From contig JABDLW010000088.1 of NCBI GenBank assembly GCA_013001805.1, positions 1-8,351 on the forward strand: DNA of 8,351 bases, written 5' to 3'. This document shows positions 1 through 7,123 of the stretch, in pieces (within the stretch, counting starts at the first letter, position 1; each line of letters opens with the position of its first letter). Origin of the DNA: Saprospiraceae bacterium (GTDB lineage Bacteria; Bacteroidota; Bacteroidia; Chitinophagales; Saprospiraceae). The notes under the pieces were generated by a model that saw only the letters and a list, made by a program, of their open reading frames with translations, was not told the origin of the DNA and searched no databases. The position numbers and the translations under genes were made by a program.

Positions 1-1
1 G

Positions 2-1099
2 TTTGGCACTGGAGCCACTATGAGTGCATGCTCGCAACTAATGCAAAAGATTCTGAATGGAAGTGATGACATGCATTGGAAGATCGCCACCGCTGCGGGA
101 CTAGCGGAGGGTGTTTTAAATCGAGAGAACTATACCTTGATGGCAACTGAAAATATTTTTCAGCGAATTATGGGAACCCCTGCTACTAAGTCGCAAGATG
201 AAGAATTAAAGCAATTCATGAACCGGATAATAGCCGTCGCAGAGGACCGGAGTGCCAATGTGATGGAAAGGCAAGCAGCAGTCTCCGTCCTGGGGTATCT
301 TCCGCCCAAATTTGGGTTTCCCCTGCTGGAAAAGCTCATCCATAATCCTGTCGAAAGTGAGCTTCACGCGGATGCAATTTATGCTTTGACTAAACAGGGA
401 CTTTCGCAAGGCTGTCAAATTCTCACATCCAAATCGTCCTGGACTTCATTTACACCCAGCATACGTACATTGACTTTGTCACTTCTGATCTCCAAACCGA
501 ACTATGTGAATCAACTTTACCAGGCTATTGAAAATGGCATCATTCAGACTACAGAGATTAGCTCATCGGATCGACAAAGACTTTTAAATAGTCAGGATAA
601 AAACATCAGTGGAAGGGCCAAAGAACTGTTTAGTGAATTGGAATCTGGTGGCAGAATGCAAGTTTATGAAATGTTTAAATCCCTTGATAAGACTGGCGAT
701 GCCAAAATGGGCAAAGAGGTATTTATCCGGACCTGCTCAGTATGTCACAGTTATGCAGGCACGGGCGGAAATGTAGGTCCGGATTTGACCGGAGTAAAAA
801 ATCAGCCGGCAGATGCGCTGCTCTTGCATACACTGGTTCCAAACTATGAAGTGTATCCAAATTACCTTGCCGTTATTATCGAAACCAATGCCGGTGATTC
901 GTTTTCCGGCTGGATCGAAACCGAGTCAGAAAATAGTGTCACATTACGCACATCAAGCGGAACACAGCAATCCATTCTTCGATCAAATATTAAAAGTCTG
1001 ATCAACACAGGAAAATCTTTGATGCCGGATGGATTGGAGCAGACGATGACGCAGGACGAAATGATCGATTTAATTTCTTTCCTGAAGTCGGGAGGGTAG
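2..1099 (+). CDS. HEAT-like / cytochrome c (TIGR02603-type haem-binding) protein, C-terminal part, 5' truncated
   Basis: The reading frame is already open at base 2, before the first ATG at 20, so this is the 3' end of a longer gene. Residue numbers here count from that ATG. Residues about 15-210 are helical, with HEAT-like repeats (for example around 80-127). Residues about 226-357 match the putative haem-binding domain described for Pirellula/Verrucomicrobium-type proteins (TIGR02603). They contain the haem c motif CSVCH (C239, C242, H243; bases 734-748), then GPDLTGV at 253-259, and a distal SLMPDGL block whose M335 is the likely sixth iron ligand. A c-type haem implies a periplasmic electron-transfer role. 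Full-length relatives often carry an N-terminal beta-propeller dehydrogenase-like domain; whether this one does lies outside the window. It converges on the minus-strand operon. The family call is strong; the substrate and electron partner are unknown. Confidence 0.9.
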   Translation, partial: FGTGATMSACSQLMQKILNGSDDMHWKIATAAGLAEGVLNRENYTLMATENIFQRIMGTPATKSQDEELKQFMNRIIAVAEDRSANVMERQAAVSVLGYLPPKFGFPLLEKLIHNPVESELHADAIYALTKQGLSQGCQILTSKSSWTSFTPSIRTLTLSLLISKPNYVNQLYQAIENGIIQTTEISSSDRQRLLNSQDKNISGRAKELFSELESGGRMQVYEMFKSLDKTGDAKMGKEVFIRTCSVCHSYAGTGGNVGPDLTGVKNQPADALLLHTLVPNYEVYPNYLAVIIETNAGDSFSGWIETESENSVTLRTSSGTQQSILRSNIKSLINTGKSLMPDGLEQTMTQDEMIDLISFLKSGG

Positions 1100-1376
1100 C
1101 GATTTCTCTATTACTTTTTTTAAGCCAAATTTTTGCTTTTGCCCGGTGATTGCAAGTCTACTTTCTGGTAATTCCTAACGGGTATTTATCACAATTTTTG
1201 AATAAATCCTTCTCTCCTGGGTAGAGTTAGGATACTGCTTTGGTGTCCGGCAAGGAGTTTAGAGTAAATTTCATTGCTTGAACTGAATGCACGGAAAATT
1301 GGCTCATGGCGATTTGCTTTGGATTTATTTTCCACTTTATTGGTGGCCAAAATTTTTGATTTTACCTTGGAATCAA
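1100..1376. other. Intergenic gap between convergent genes, no gene seen
   Basis: This 277-nt gap lies between the stop codons of the cytochrome c gene (plus) and the PIG-L gene (minus). It is AT-rich with several T-runs. A weak hairpin is possible at 1123-1137 (AGC/GCT outer pairs, AAA/TTT inner pairs, one bulged C), followed by TTTT. It could contribute to termination of the plus-strand gene, but the stem is too weak to call a terminator. Short reading frames here show no recognisable protein and run into the PIG-L 3' end in other frames. Confidence 0.5.
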
Positions 1377-2276
1377 TCACTGGAACCCGGGAAACAACTC
1401 CTTCAATTTCTCCAGTGATGGCTGAGTTCCATACTGACAAACTTCAAAAGCCTCGGCATATTTTACTTTACTTCCCCGATCCTGACCATATAGTTCGATC
1501 AATTTATCGCGATATTTATTGGCTACTGCTTCGTTATTTTGTTTTACCAGCTCAAGTATATAAGCTTTTCTGGCAGCCGGTTCCTTGGGTACATCTGCAC
1601 GATAACTTGCCTGCCAGGAATGTTCGTCGGCAAATTGTGATGGCATGGCAGTGATGCAATCCCACTTTTGCTGTGATGCATCCCCTATATCGACTACAAT
1701 GTCGGGATGGAAAGGATAGGGTCTCTCAAAACCATCAGAATAAAAGAGAAAAATGGGATTCTTTTGGGTGGCTTTGCTATTCACGGAAAAAAACGGTGCC
1801 ACTACAATCACTGCAGCATCTTGAACGAGAACACCGGTATAACGGTGGTCGGCATGATAATCATACGGTCGGTGGCACAAAACAATGTCAGCCTGCCAAT
1901 CGCGGATGAGATCAGCCACTTTTTTTCGATTTTCCAATGTAGGCATCAACTCACCATCATGAATATCCAACACCTCAGTCTCAATCCCAAAAATTCGGGC
2001 ACAGTCGGCCACTTCCGCTTTACGGCGCAGGGCCAATGGAGCTCCGGCTTGTTCGAAATGGCCAATATCGCCATTGGTCATCGATACGAATTTCACATGA
2101 TGTCCCTGTGCGGCCCACATGCTGGCCACACCACCTGCTTTTAACTCCGCGTCGTCGGGATGCGCACCAAAAGCAATGATGCGTAATTTACCATCCGGGT
2201 CGGGTTGTGCTACAACCTGAGAAGCGAAAAAGAGAATAACGACAATTATTTTTGTTATCGATGCCATGGTCTTCAT
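1377..2276 (-). CDS. Secreted PIG-L (LmbE-like) family deacetylase
   Basis: This is a zinc-dependent N-deacetylase of the PIG-L/LmbE superfamily, which removes acetyl groups from GlcNAc-type amides (family members include MshB, BshB and diacetylchitobiose deacetylases). The signature AHPDD is at residues 38-42: by family knowledge H39 and D42 bind zinc and D41 is the general base. The second signature HADH is at 141-144, with H144 as the likely third ligand. The N-terminus (about 1-23) is a Sec signal peptide with a hydrophobic core and a VVA|Q cleavage site, so the enzyme is exported. The 299-residue length fits exported homologues, and the C-terminal AEAFEVCQYG region (274-283) is a usual ending. 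The start at 2276 lies after an in-frame stop at 2292-2294; Met4 is an alternative. The leader has no Shine-Dalgarno motif. It is the last gene of a three-gene minus-strand operon, 43 nt after the preceding stop. The acetylated substrate is not known. Confidence 0.92.
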   Translation of the reverse strand: MKTMASITKIIVVILFFASQVVAQPDPDGKLRIIAFGAHPDDAELKAGGVASMWAAQGHHVKFVSMTNGDIGHFEQAGAPLALRRKAEVADCARIFGIETEVLDIHDGELMPTLENRKKVADLIRDWQADIVLCHRPYDYHADHRYTGVLVQDAAVIVVAPFFSVNSKATQKNPIFLFYSDGFERPYPFHPDIVVDIGDASQQKWDCITAMPSQFADEHSWQASYRADVPKEPAARKAYILELVKQNNEAVANKYRDKLIELYGQDRGSKVKYAEAFEVCQYGTQPSLEKLKELFPGFQ

Positions 2277-2319
2277 CTGTATTCTTTTATTTTATTGAAT
2301 TTAATAAATAGTATCGTAA

Positions 2320-3105
2320 TTATAATCCGATGAATTTCGCAATATTCCCCGACCTGATTTGCTCCTTGGTTTCATTGCTGGCTTCGGTAGACCGCAAGGC
2401 TTCAATCCGCAAAAGACCGGTACAATAGTCGAGGATAGGCGAATGAGTGCCAAAAGCAAATTTACCGGCTCCAAAGGTTTTCAACAATTCGCCCAGATTG
2501 TTTAGACTGCGACCTGAGGTATCCATGATCAATCTGACATTGTTGATAGTTTCCATTCCTTCCTCGTCCAAATTTACTGATTGGGCTGCGTTCTGAAACA
2601 GATATTTTGCATCCGGCACATATCTTAATATCGGTAGTAAATCTTCGAGTTTCCACTCGATGTTAATATCCATCCATGAGCTGGGCCGGCTGTCTACGAT
2701 ACGTGAAGAAAAAGCAACAATTAAATCTTTATCCCGTGCCATTTTAACCAATTCAATACAATATGGATTGTGCAGGTCATACCCATGATACTGAGGATAC
2801 AACTTAATACCCTTCATCTTGTATTTATTTACACAAGTATCAAAGTCATTGTTCCAGCCTCCATAAATAGGATTAATCACTGCCAGAGGAAAAAGTCGAT
2901 CGACAAATGCCTTTTTAGTCTGTATTTCCTCTACGAGTTCTCTATTCGCTGATTGGGTGTTTTTGTATAAAACTGCACTTAAATTAGTGACTATCGACAT
3001 GTCCACTCCAAAATGATTCATACGATCTAACAATGACTCGCATGTATTGTGTTTTCTCGATCTAAAGGGCCAGTGCCCAATTTGCGCATTGCTATCAATC
3101 AACAT
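2320..3105 (-). CDS. Amidohydrolase-like (COG2159-type TIM barrel) protein lacking the usual metal ligands
   Basis: This 261-residue protein resembles amidohydrolase_2 barrels in size and order of elements: an N-terminal IDSNAQIGHWPFR block (3-15), the strand GIKLYPQYHGYD (99-110), and a late FGTHSP block (218-223). Comparison with the upstream paralogue-like enzyme shows each metal or catalytic position replaced: the HxH pair becomes N6/Q8, the MHVG histidine falls in AFSSR (131-135), the FAH histidine falls in FQN (170-172), and the late aspartate becomes H221. It has no signal peptide, unlike its neighbours. The start ATG at 3105 lies inside the end of the upstream gene (11-nt overlap, ATGTTGATTGA), which suggests translational coupling. 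It may be a pseudoenzyme or regulatory partner, or belong to a subfamily with different chemistry; related sequences with an N-terminal WPFR motif occur, as I recall, in Planctomycetes. The reaction is unknown. Confidence 0.8.
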   Translation of the reverse strand: MLIDSNAQIGHWPFRSRKHNTCESLLDRMNHFGVDMSIVTNLSAVLYKNTQSANRELVEEIQTKKAFVDRLFPLAVINPIYGGWNNDFDTCVNKYKMKGIKLYPQYHGYDLHNPYCIELVKMARDKDLIVAFSSRIVDSRPSSWMDINIEWKLEDLLPILRYVPDAKYLFQNAAQSVNLDEEGMETINNVRLIMDTSGRSLNNLGELLKTFGAGKFAFGTHSPILDYCTGLLRIEALRSTEASNETKEQIRSGNIAKFIGL

Positions 3106-4000
3106 GACGTCCGGCTTTTCTCAAAATGTTATTGTAATTTTCAAAGTAGATTTTATGTCGTTGTGCATCACTAAGATCAGCAGCCAATACATGGCCAACC
3201 CCCTGATAAAAGCTATTATCACATCCGAACAGGATCCGGTCTTCACCAACATATTCCATGGCAAAGTCAATAATATTTGCATCATTATTGCTCCCGGAAA
3301 TGTCTACGTAGACATTTGGTGAATTCGCGAGTTCTTTACAAGATCCCTCCCAATCACCCCCACCTGCCAAATGAGCAAACTGAAACATGGCCTCCGGAAA
3401 CCGCTGAGCCACAGCCACAAAATCCTCCGCAATTGAGGTACTGCGAGCTTCACCCGGATCAAAATTTATTCTTGATCTTCCCACTCCGACATGCATCAAA
3501 ATGATCATTTTTAAATCAATGAATTTTTCGATAATTGGGTAAAATAGTGGATCATTGATGTTAACATGACTATATACTTTTAGGCCGCACATACCCAGAT
3601 CCATACATCTTTCTATTTCCTCCAGGGACTCTTTCTGAAATCGGGGATTGAGTGTCATCTGACCAATAATCTTGTCCGGTGCTTCCCGCATACATGCCAG
3701 TACACGATCATTACAGGCACGGAATTCCTGGGGAGTAGCTTCCAGATAGCGACTGACCGGTTTTGAGGCTACCAATCTGGTAATATGGAGACGCTCGGCA
3801 AAATCAAGCTCCCATTGCGGACTGGGATTGGCAGTCAATGCTACATGGGCATGCGCATCAATCTTTCGATATTTTCTGACTTCTTCCATGATAGCAAAAG
3901 CACTCGCCTTCTCCAGACCCATAGCATCTCTACGGTCGACCCCCAACACCAAACCGGCACCTGTAGCCATCGTATTCTTAAAAAAGAATCTTCGCTTCAT
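3095..4000 (-). CDS. Amidohydrolase family metal-dependent hydrolase with Tat-like signal
   Basis: This is a TIM-barrel metal hydrolase of the amidohydrolase_2 (COG2159) family, whose members hydrolyse amides, lactones or esters or decarboxylate aromatic acids. Visible ligands are HAH at H50/H52 (in KIDAHAHV), H170 (LMHVG), H210 (QFAHLAG) and D261 (FGCDN), the expected set and order; K141 (GLKVY) is a further conserved position. The N-terminus MKRRFFFKNTMATGAGLVLG has a twin-arginine pattern (R3R4, then FFFK) and a short hydrophobic stretch, so Tat export is likely, although no clean AxA cleavage site is seen. An in-frame stop at 4007-4009 on the minus strand supports the start at 4000. It is the first gene of the minus-strand operon and overlaps the next gene by 11 nt. 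Substrate unknown; a sugar lactone or acylated sugar would fit the neighbours, but that is only inference. Confidence 0.88.
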   Translation of the reverse strand: MKRRFFFKNTMATGAGLVLGVDRRDAMGLEKASAFAIMEEVRKYRKIDAHAHVALTANPSPQWELDFAERLHITRLVASKPVSRYLEATPQEFRACNDRVLACMREAPDKIIGQMTLNPRFQKESLEEIERCMDLGMCGLKVYSHVNINDPLFYPIIEKFIDLKMIILMHVGVGRSRINFDPGEARSTSIAEDFVAVAQRFPEAMFQFAHLAGGGDWEGSCKELANSPNVYVDISGSNNDANIIDFAMEYVGEDRILFGCDNSFYQGVGHVLAADLSDAQRHKIYFENYNNILRKAGRHVD

Positions 4001-4342
4001 CTTAATTTATTTTTCTCTTGGAATGGATCTCTATTTCTTAACAATCTAACCGGATATAGCACATCGTCAACTTTCGAAAAGCACCACCCCTGGTGTCGAT
4101 TGGGTAGTAATTGGATTTTGGCAGCAGGGTAATAATACAAATATTCTTATTTACACCGGGACTACCAATATTACGGTGGCATTTAAAGCATAAAGATCTT
4201 TGTGTGAATCATGATCAAAAAAATCAATACCAGCATTCCCGGTTGAAAACAAGAATTCATGTGCTGGTCATTAATCTCGCAAATAATCACTATTATACAT
4301 TCGGGAATTCAATTTTTCCAGATAGCTTAAAAATCACTACAA
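4001..4342. promoter_or_regulatory. Divergent intergenic region expected to hold promoters for the amidohydrolase operon and the Gfo/Idh gene
   Basis: These 342 nt separate two divergently oriented start codons, so transcription of both units should begin here. No convincing gene is present: an 83-codon frame on the plus strand (4111-4362) overlaps the next start and resembles no family I know. On the plus strand, TACATTCG at 4296-4303 differs by one base from the Bacteroidota -7 consensus TAnnTTTG and would leave a leader of roughly 35 nt, but I see no clear TTTG -33 element upstream of it. A distant inverted pair ATTCCCG / CGGGAAT (about 4235-4241 and 4302-4308) overlaps this site. The exact promoter positions are uncertain. 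Confidence 0.45.
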
Positions 4343-5671
4343 ATGAAGAAATCTATCAATGATTCTGAATCAAAGCTCAATCGCAGGTCTTTTATCCAAA
4401 AATCAGCACAAGCCGGGACATTAGCGTTATTTGCTCCAGGGGCGCTGGCATATCCTACCAGCTCGGATACCATCCGGGTTGGACTGATTGGCTGCGGTGG
4501 TCGTGGAACTGGTGCCGGCGTCATCGATTGCGCAGAATCAGCGCCAGGCATTCAATTAACAGCTATAGGAGATCTTTTTCAAGACCATCTCGAGGCAGCA
4601 CCGGATCGGATTAAAGAAAACCTTCGGAAAAGGGAGCTTCCGGTCGATGATATTTACAAAGTAAGTTCCGAGACCACTTTTTTAGGGTTCGATGCCTATC
4701 AAAAAGTGATCGACAGTGGTGTAGACATGGTGATCTTGACCACCCCACCAAATTTTCGTCCCCAGCATCTGAGATACGCTGTCAATGCCGGCAAGCACGT
4801 ATTTATAGAAAAACCCATAGCGGTCGATCCGGTTGGAGTTCGATCGGTACTCGAAAGTGGTGCGATGGCTAAAGAAAAAGGATTGACAATTGTCGCAGGA
4901 ACCCAAATGCGACGGTTGCCATCAAATGTCGATGTGATCAAACGCATTCATGATGGAGCTATCGGTGAAATCAATGGTGGCCAGGTATTTAGAGCCGGAA
5001 GTGGCATGCGCGGTTGGAGAAATGATGAAAAAATTAAAAGATCCGAATGGACAGAGATGGAATATCAAATCCGTCGCTGGTTGATGTGGAATTGGTTATC
5101 CGGAGACTTCGTAGTGGAGATGCATGTACACAATCTGGATATTATGAATTGGATCATGGGAGCACCTCCGGTAAAGTGTCTAGGAATGGGAGGCCGGCAG
5201 GCAAGAATCGGCTATGAATATGGAAATAATTATGATCACTTCAGCGCTGAATTTGAATATCCAAACGGAGCCAAAGTGGGATACTGGGGCGCACAAATTG
5301 ATACCTATGCTTCACGCAATCACCAGCGGGTCACCGGAACCAAGGGAAGTGCTATTCTCGATTTTAGAAAAGGAGAAATCACCGGAAGTACTTCCTATAC
5401 CGCGACAAATGAGGGACCCAGTCCATCGGTACGCCAATATACGGATATGATTAACAGCATTCGCCGGAACGATGGCATCAATGAGACCAAGCAAATTTGT
5501 GATAGTACGATGACGGCCATTATGGCCCGAATGAGTGCCTATACCGGACAGGAAGTTTCCTTTGAATGGGCGATGCGCGAATCCATGCTGGATATGAGCC
5601 CGATTAAGATGGAATTCGGTCCCGGGCCAGCATACGAGGCAGCAATTCCTGGAATTACGGAGCTTTATTAG
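4343..5671 (+). CDS. Tat-exported Gfo/Idh/MocA family oxidoreductase
   Basis: This is a nicotinamide-dependent sugar or polyol dehydrogenase-like enzyme of the Gfo/Idh/MocA family. After a twin-arginine signal (KLNRRSFIQKSAQAG, R14R15, hydrophobic stretch, ALA|Y cleavage near residue 37) the Rossmann fold opens with RVGLIGCGGRGTG (45-57). The family signature EKP is at 156-158, where the lysine is the usual catalytic residue. A C-terminal alpha/beta domain contains GDFVVEMHVHNLDIMNW (254-270), a block typical of exported planctomycete/Bacteroidota homologues, with H261, H263 and D266 near the expected active site. The 442-residue length is normal for the exported type. An in-frame stop at 4328-4330 supports this ATG; no Shine-Dalgarno motif is seen. 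Tat export fits a protein folded around its cofactor in the cytoplasm. Some Gfo/Idh relatives act as glycosidases, but the GH109 motif is not evident. Substrate unknown. Confidence 0.92.
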   Translation: MKKSINDSESKLNRRSFIQKSAQAGTLALFAPGALAYPTSSDTIRVGLIGCGGRGTGAGVIDCAESAPGIQLTAIGDLFQDHLEAAPDRIKENLRKRELPVDDIYKVSSETTFLGFDAYQKVIDSGVDMVILTTPPNFRPQHLRYAVNAGKHVFIEKPIAVDPVGVRSVLESGAMAKEKGLTIVAGTQMRRLPSNVDVIKRIHDGAIGEINGGQVFRAGSGMRGWRNDEKIKRSEWTEMEYQIRRWLMWNWLSGDFVVEMHVHNLDIMNWIMGAPPVKCLGMGGRQARIGYEYGNNYDHFSAEFEYPNGAKVGYWGAQIDTYASRNHQRVTGTKGSAILDFRKGEITGSTSYTATNEGPSPSVRQYTDMINSIRRNDGINETKQICDSTMTAIMARMSAYTGQEVSFEWAMRESMLDMSPIKMEFGPGPAYEAAIPGITELY

Positions 5672-5740
5672 TCGCAGTTTTCAACATTTTTTTTAAAATG
5701 AATCTTCTATCCGCGGAATGTTGCTACTACGCTCACTGAG

Positions 5741-5757
5741 TTTCAATATCCACTTGC
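5741..5757 (+). promoter_or_regulatory. Copy 1 of a shared intergenic element (AATATCCACTTGC core)
   Basis: The 13-nt core at 5745-5757 is identical to one at 6993-7005, and TTT precedes both one base earlier (TTT[C/T] plus core). It ends 48 nt before the start of the acyltransferase gene. A small palindrome CTCA-C-TGAG (5732-5740) lies just upstream, and TTAGTG follows about 26 nt downstream. Position suggests an operator or promoter part; function not known. Confidence 0.4.
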
Positions 5758-5805
5758 ATAGAAAGATTAGTAAAAACCATTACTTAGTGAATAAATTAAT
5801 ATAAC

Positions 5806-6915
5806 ATGGAACCAACTGTACAGCCCGCAATAATTAAGGAACGCCTCTACTCACTGGACTTCTTTCGCGGACTGACCATGTTTTTACTCATCGCTGGGTT
5901 CACCCGGCTGTTTCCTTCGATTACAGAAAATGCAACAGATGGGAGTTTACTCCATGCGATTGGGTTACAATTTGAACATGTGGCCTGGGCCGGACTTAAG
6001 TTTTGGGACTTGATCCAGCCCTACTTTATGTTCATTGTAGGTGTGGCTATTCCCTATGCAGTAGCCAATCGCGAGAAGAAGGGTCAAAGCCGGGAGCAAA
6101 TTAACCGGCATGTTTTTAAACGGGCATTGATGTTATTGTTTCTGGGGTGGGCCATAACCTGCATTGGTAGTGGTAAAATTATTTTTCATTTTCAGAATGT
6201 ATTATCTCAACTCTCTGTCACTTATTTAATTGCGTATTTAGTCATGCGCAAACCGGCAAGGACTCAGATTATTATCTCGATTGCCTTATTGTTATTTACC
6301 GAAATCATTTACCGGGGGTTTTGGGTAGAAGGTTTTAATCACGCCTTTGTTCCGAATGAAAACTTTGGAACCTGGTTGGACACACTCTATGGCGGAGAGG
6401 ACTTACGGGGTCACTGGGTATCTTTTAATGCCATACCTACCACGGCCCATACCATTTGGGGTGTGCTGGCAGGTCAATTAATGATGAGCGACAGAATCCC
6501 CAGGGAAAAATTAAAAATACTTCTTATTGCCGGACTGATTGGTCTTGTCCTGGGTTATGCGCTTAGTCCGGTAACTCCGATCGTCAAGCGAATTTGTACC
6601 TCAACATTCATTTTGGCCAGTGGTGGATGGACGTTTCTCACCTTGGCCTTTTCCTATTGGCTCATTGATATCAAGAAACAAAAAGACTGGACATTATTTT
6701 TCAATATTGTCGGTATGAATTCACTTTTTATTTATTTATTTGCGCACGTTGGGGGCACTAATTTAATCCGACATGTCATTGAACCGTTTTCCATGGCCAT
6801 CTTTGGATTTGCGGGCGATCAAGCGGCCACTGTCCTGACTAATTTTTTTACTCTTTTTGGGTTATGGTATGTTTGTTATTGGTTGTATAAACACCGAATT
6901 TTTGTAAAAATCTGA
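5806..6915 (+). CDS. HGSNAT-like / DUF5009 membrane acyltransferase
   Basis: This is a multi-spanning inner-membrane protein related to heparan-alpha-glucosaminide N-acetyltransferase (HGSNAT), which carries acetyl groups across a membrane to a terminal glucosamine; bacterial versions are often labelled DUF5009 or NagX. The opening RLYSLDFFRGLTMFLLIAG (13-31) and FEHVAWAGLKFWDL (56-69) followed by PYFMFIVGVAIPYA (72-85) match the family. H58 sits where human HGSNAT has its active-site histidine (His269, from memory). Later landmarks are PIVKRICTSTFILASGGW (258-275) and NSLFIYLFAH (305-314). About ten hydrophobic segments are visible, near 22-38, 64-86, 105-122, 133-147, 154-168, 213-226, 236-254, 264-287, 297-314 and 340-361. 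An in-frame stop at 5797-5799 supports the start. It lies 134 nt after the Gfo/Idh gene, so it may have its own promoter. The acceptor is unknown and need not be glucosamine. Confidence 0.88.
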   Translation: MEPTVQPAIIKERLYSLDFFRGLTMFLLIAGFTRLFPSITENATDGSLLHAIGLQFEHVAWAGLKFWDLIQPYFMFIVGVAIPYAVANREKKGQSREQINRHVFKRALMLLFLGWAITCIGSGKIIFHFQNVLSQLSVTYLIAYLVMRKPARTQIIISIALLLFTEIIYRGFWVEGFNHAFVPNENFGTWLDTLYGGEDLRGHWVSFNAIPTTAHTIWGVLAGQLMMSDRIPREKLKILLIAGLIGLVLGYALSPVTPIVKRICTSTFILASGGWTFLTLAFSYWLIDIKKQKDWTLFFNIVGMNSLFIYLFAHVGGTNLIRHVIEPFSMAIFGFAGDQAATVLTNFFTLFGLWYVCYWLYKHRIFVKI

Positions 6916-6988
6916 GATTTATATTTGAAAAGAGAGCAGGCTTGATTAAAAACGACAGGAAGTGTTGTTGTAAGTTTATTAAACTCAA

Positions 6989-7005
6989 TTTTAATATCCA
7001 CTTGC
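6989..7005 (+). promoter_or_regulatory. Copy 2 of the shared intergenic element (AATATCCACTTGC core)
   Basis: The core at 6993-7005 repeats the 13 nt found before the acyltransferase gene. It lies 118 nt before the FAD oxidoreductase start. A perfect AT-rich inverted repeat AGTTTA-T-TAAACT (6973-6985) is immediately upstream, and CTTGC recurs at 7016-7020. TTAGTG follows about 29 nt downstream, close to its spacing in copy 1. The rest of the 208-nt gap (6916-7123) shows no gene. Confidence 0.4.
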
Positions 7006-7123
7006 TAAGGTTTTGCTTGCCACGGATAACATTTTTAGTGTCCGGGAAATCACAACAAATAAGATCACATAATCTTTCATTCGCAGTGCAACCATGGTTT
7101 TTTCGAGCCATTAAATTAAAGCT

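Noticed and set aside
1123..1137. Weak hairpin followed by TTTT after the cytochrome c gene
   Set aside because: Six mostly A-T pairs with a bulge and a two-base loop; not enough for an intrinsic terminator call.
1189..1440. Minus-strand 83-codon frame past the end of the PIG-L gene
   Set aside because: It overlaps the PIG-L 3' end in another frame, and its sequence resembles no family. The PIG-L protein already ends with a usual C-terminus, so a frameshifted extension is not needed.
1274..2144. Plus-strand frames of 78-145 codons antisense to the PIG-L gene
   Set aside because: They lie opposite a clear deacetylase with intact motifs; their composition fits shadow translation and no domain is visible.
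4308..4326. Possible third copy of the shared intergenic element before the Gfo/Idh gene (TTCAAT, TCCA and GC in the same order)
   Set aside because: Spacing differs by two bases and the CTTGC part is not conserved, so it cannot be separated from chance in AT-rich DNA.
4111..4362. 83-codon plus-strand frame in the divergent gap
   Set aside because: It runs into the first codons of the Gfo/Idh gene in another frame and has no recognisable domain or convincing start signal.
5685..5700. Inverted repeat CATTTT-TTTT-AAAATG after the Gfo/Idh gene as a terminator
   Set aside because: The stem has only one G-C pair and no T-run follows on the plus strand; too weak to call.
6908..6920. Palindrome AAATCT-G-AGATTT spanning the acyltransferase stop codon
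   Set aside because: The loop is a single base and the stem is AT-rich with no following T-run; probably chance.
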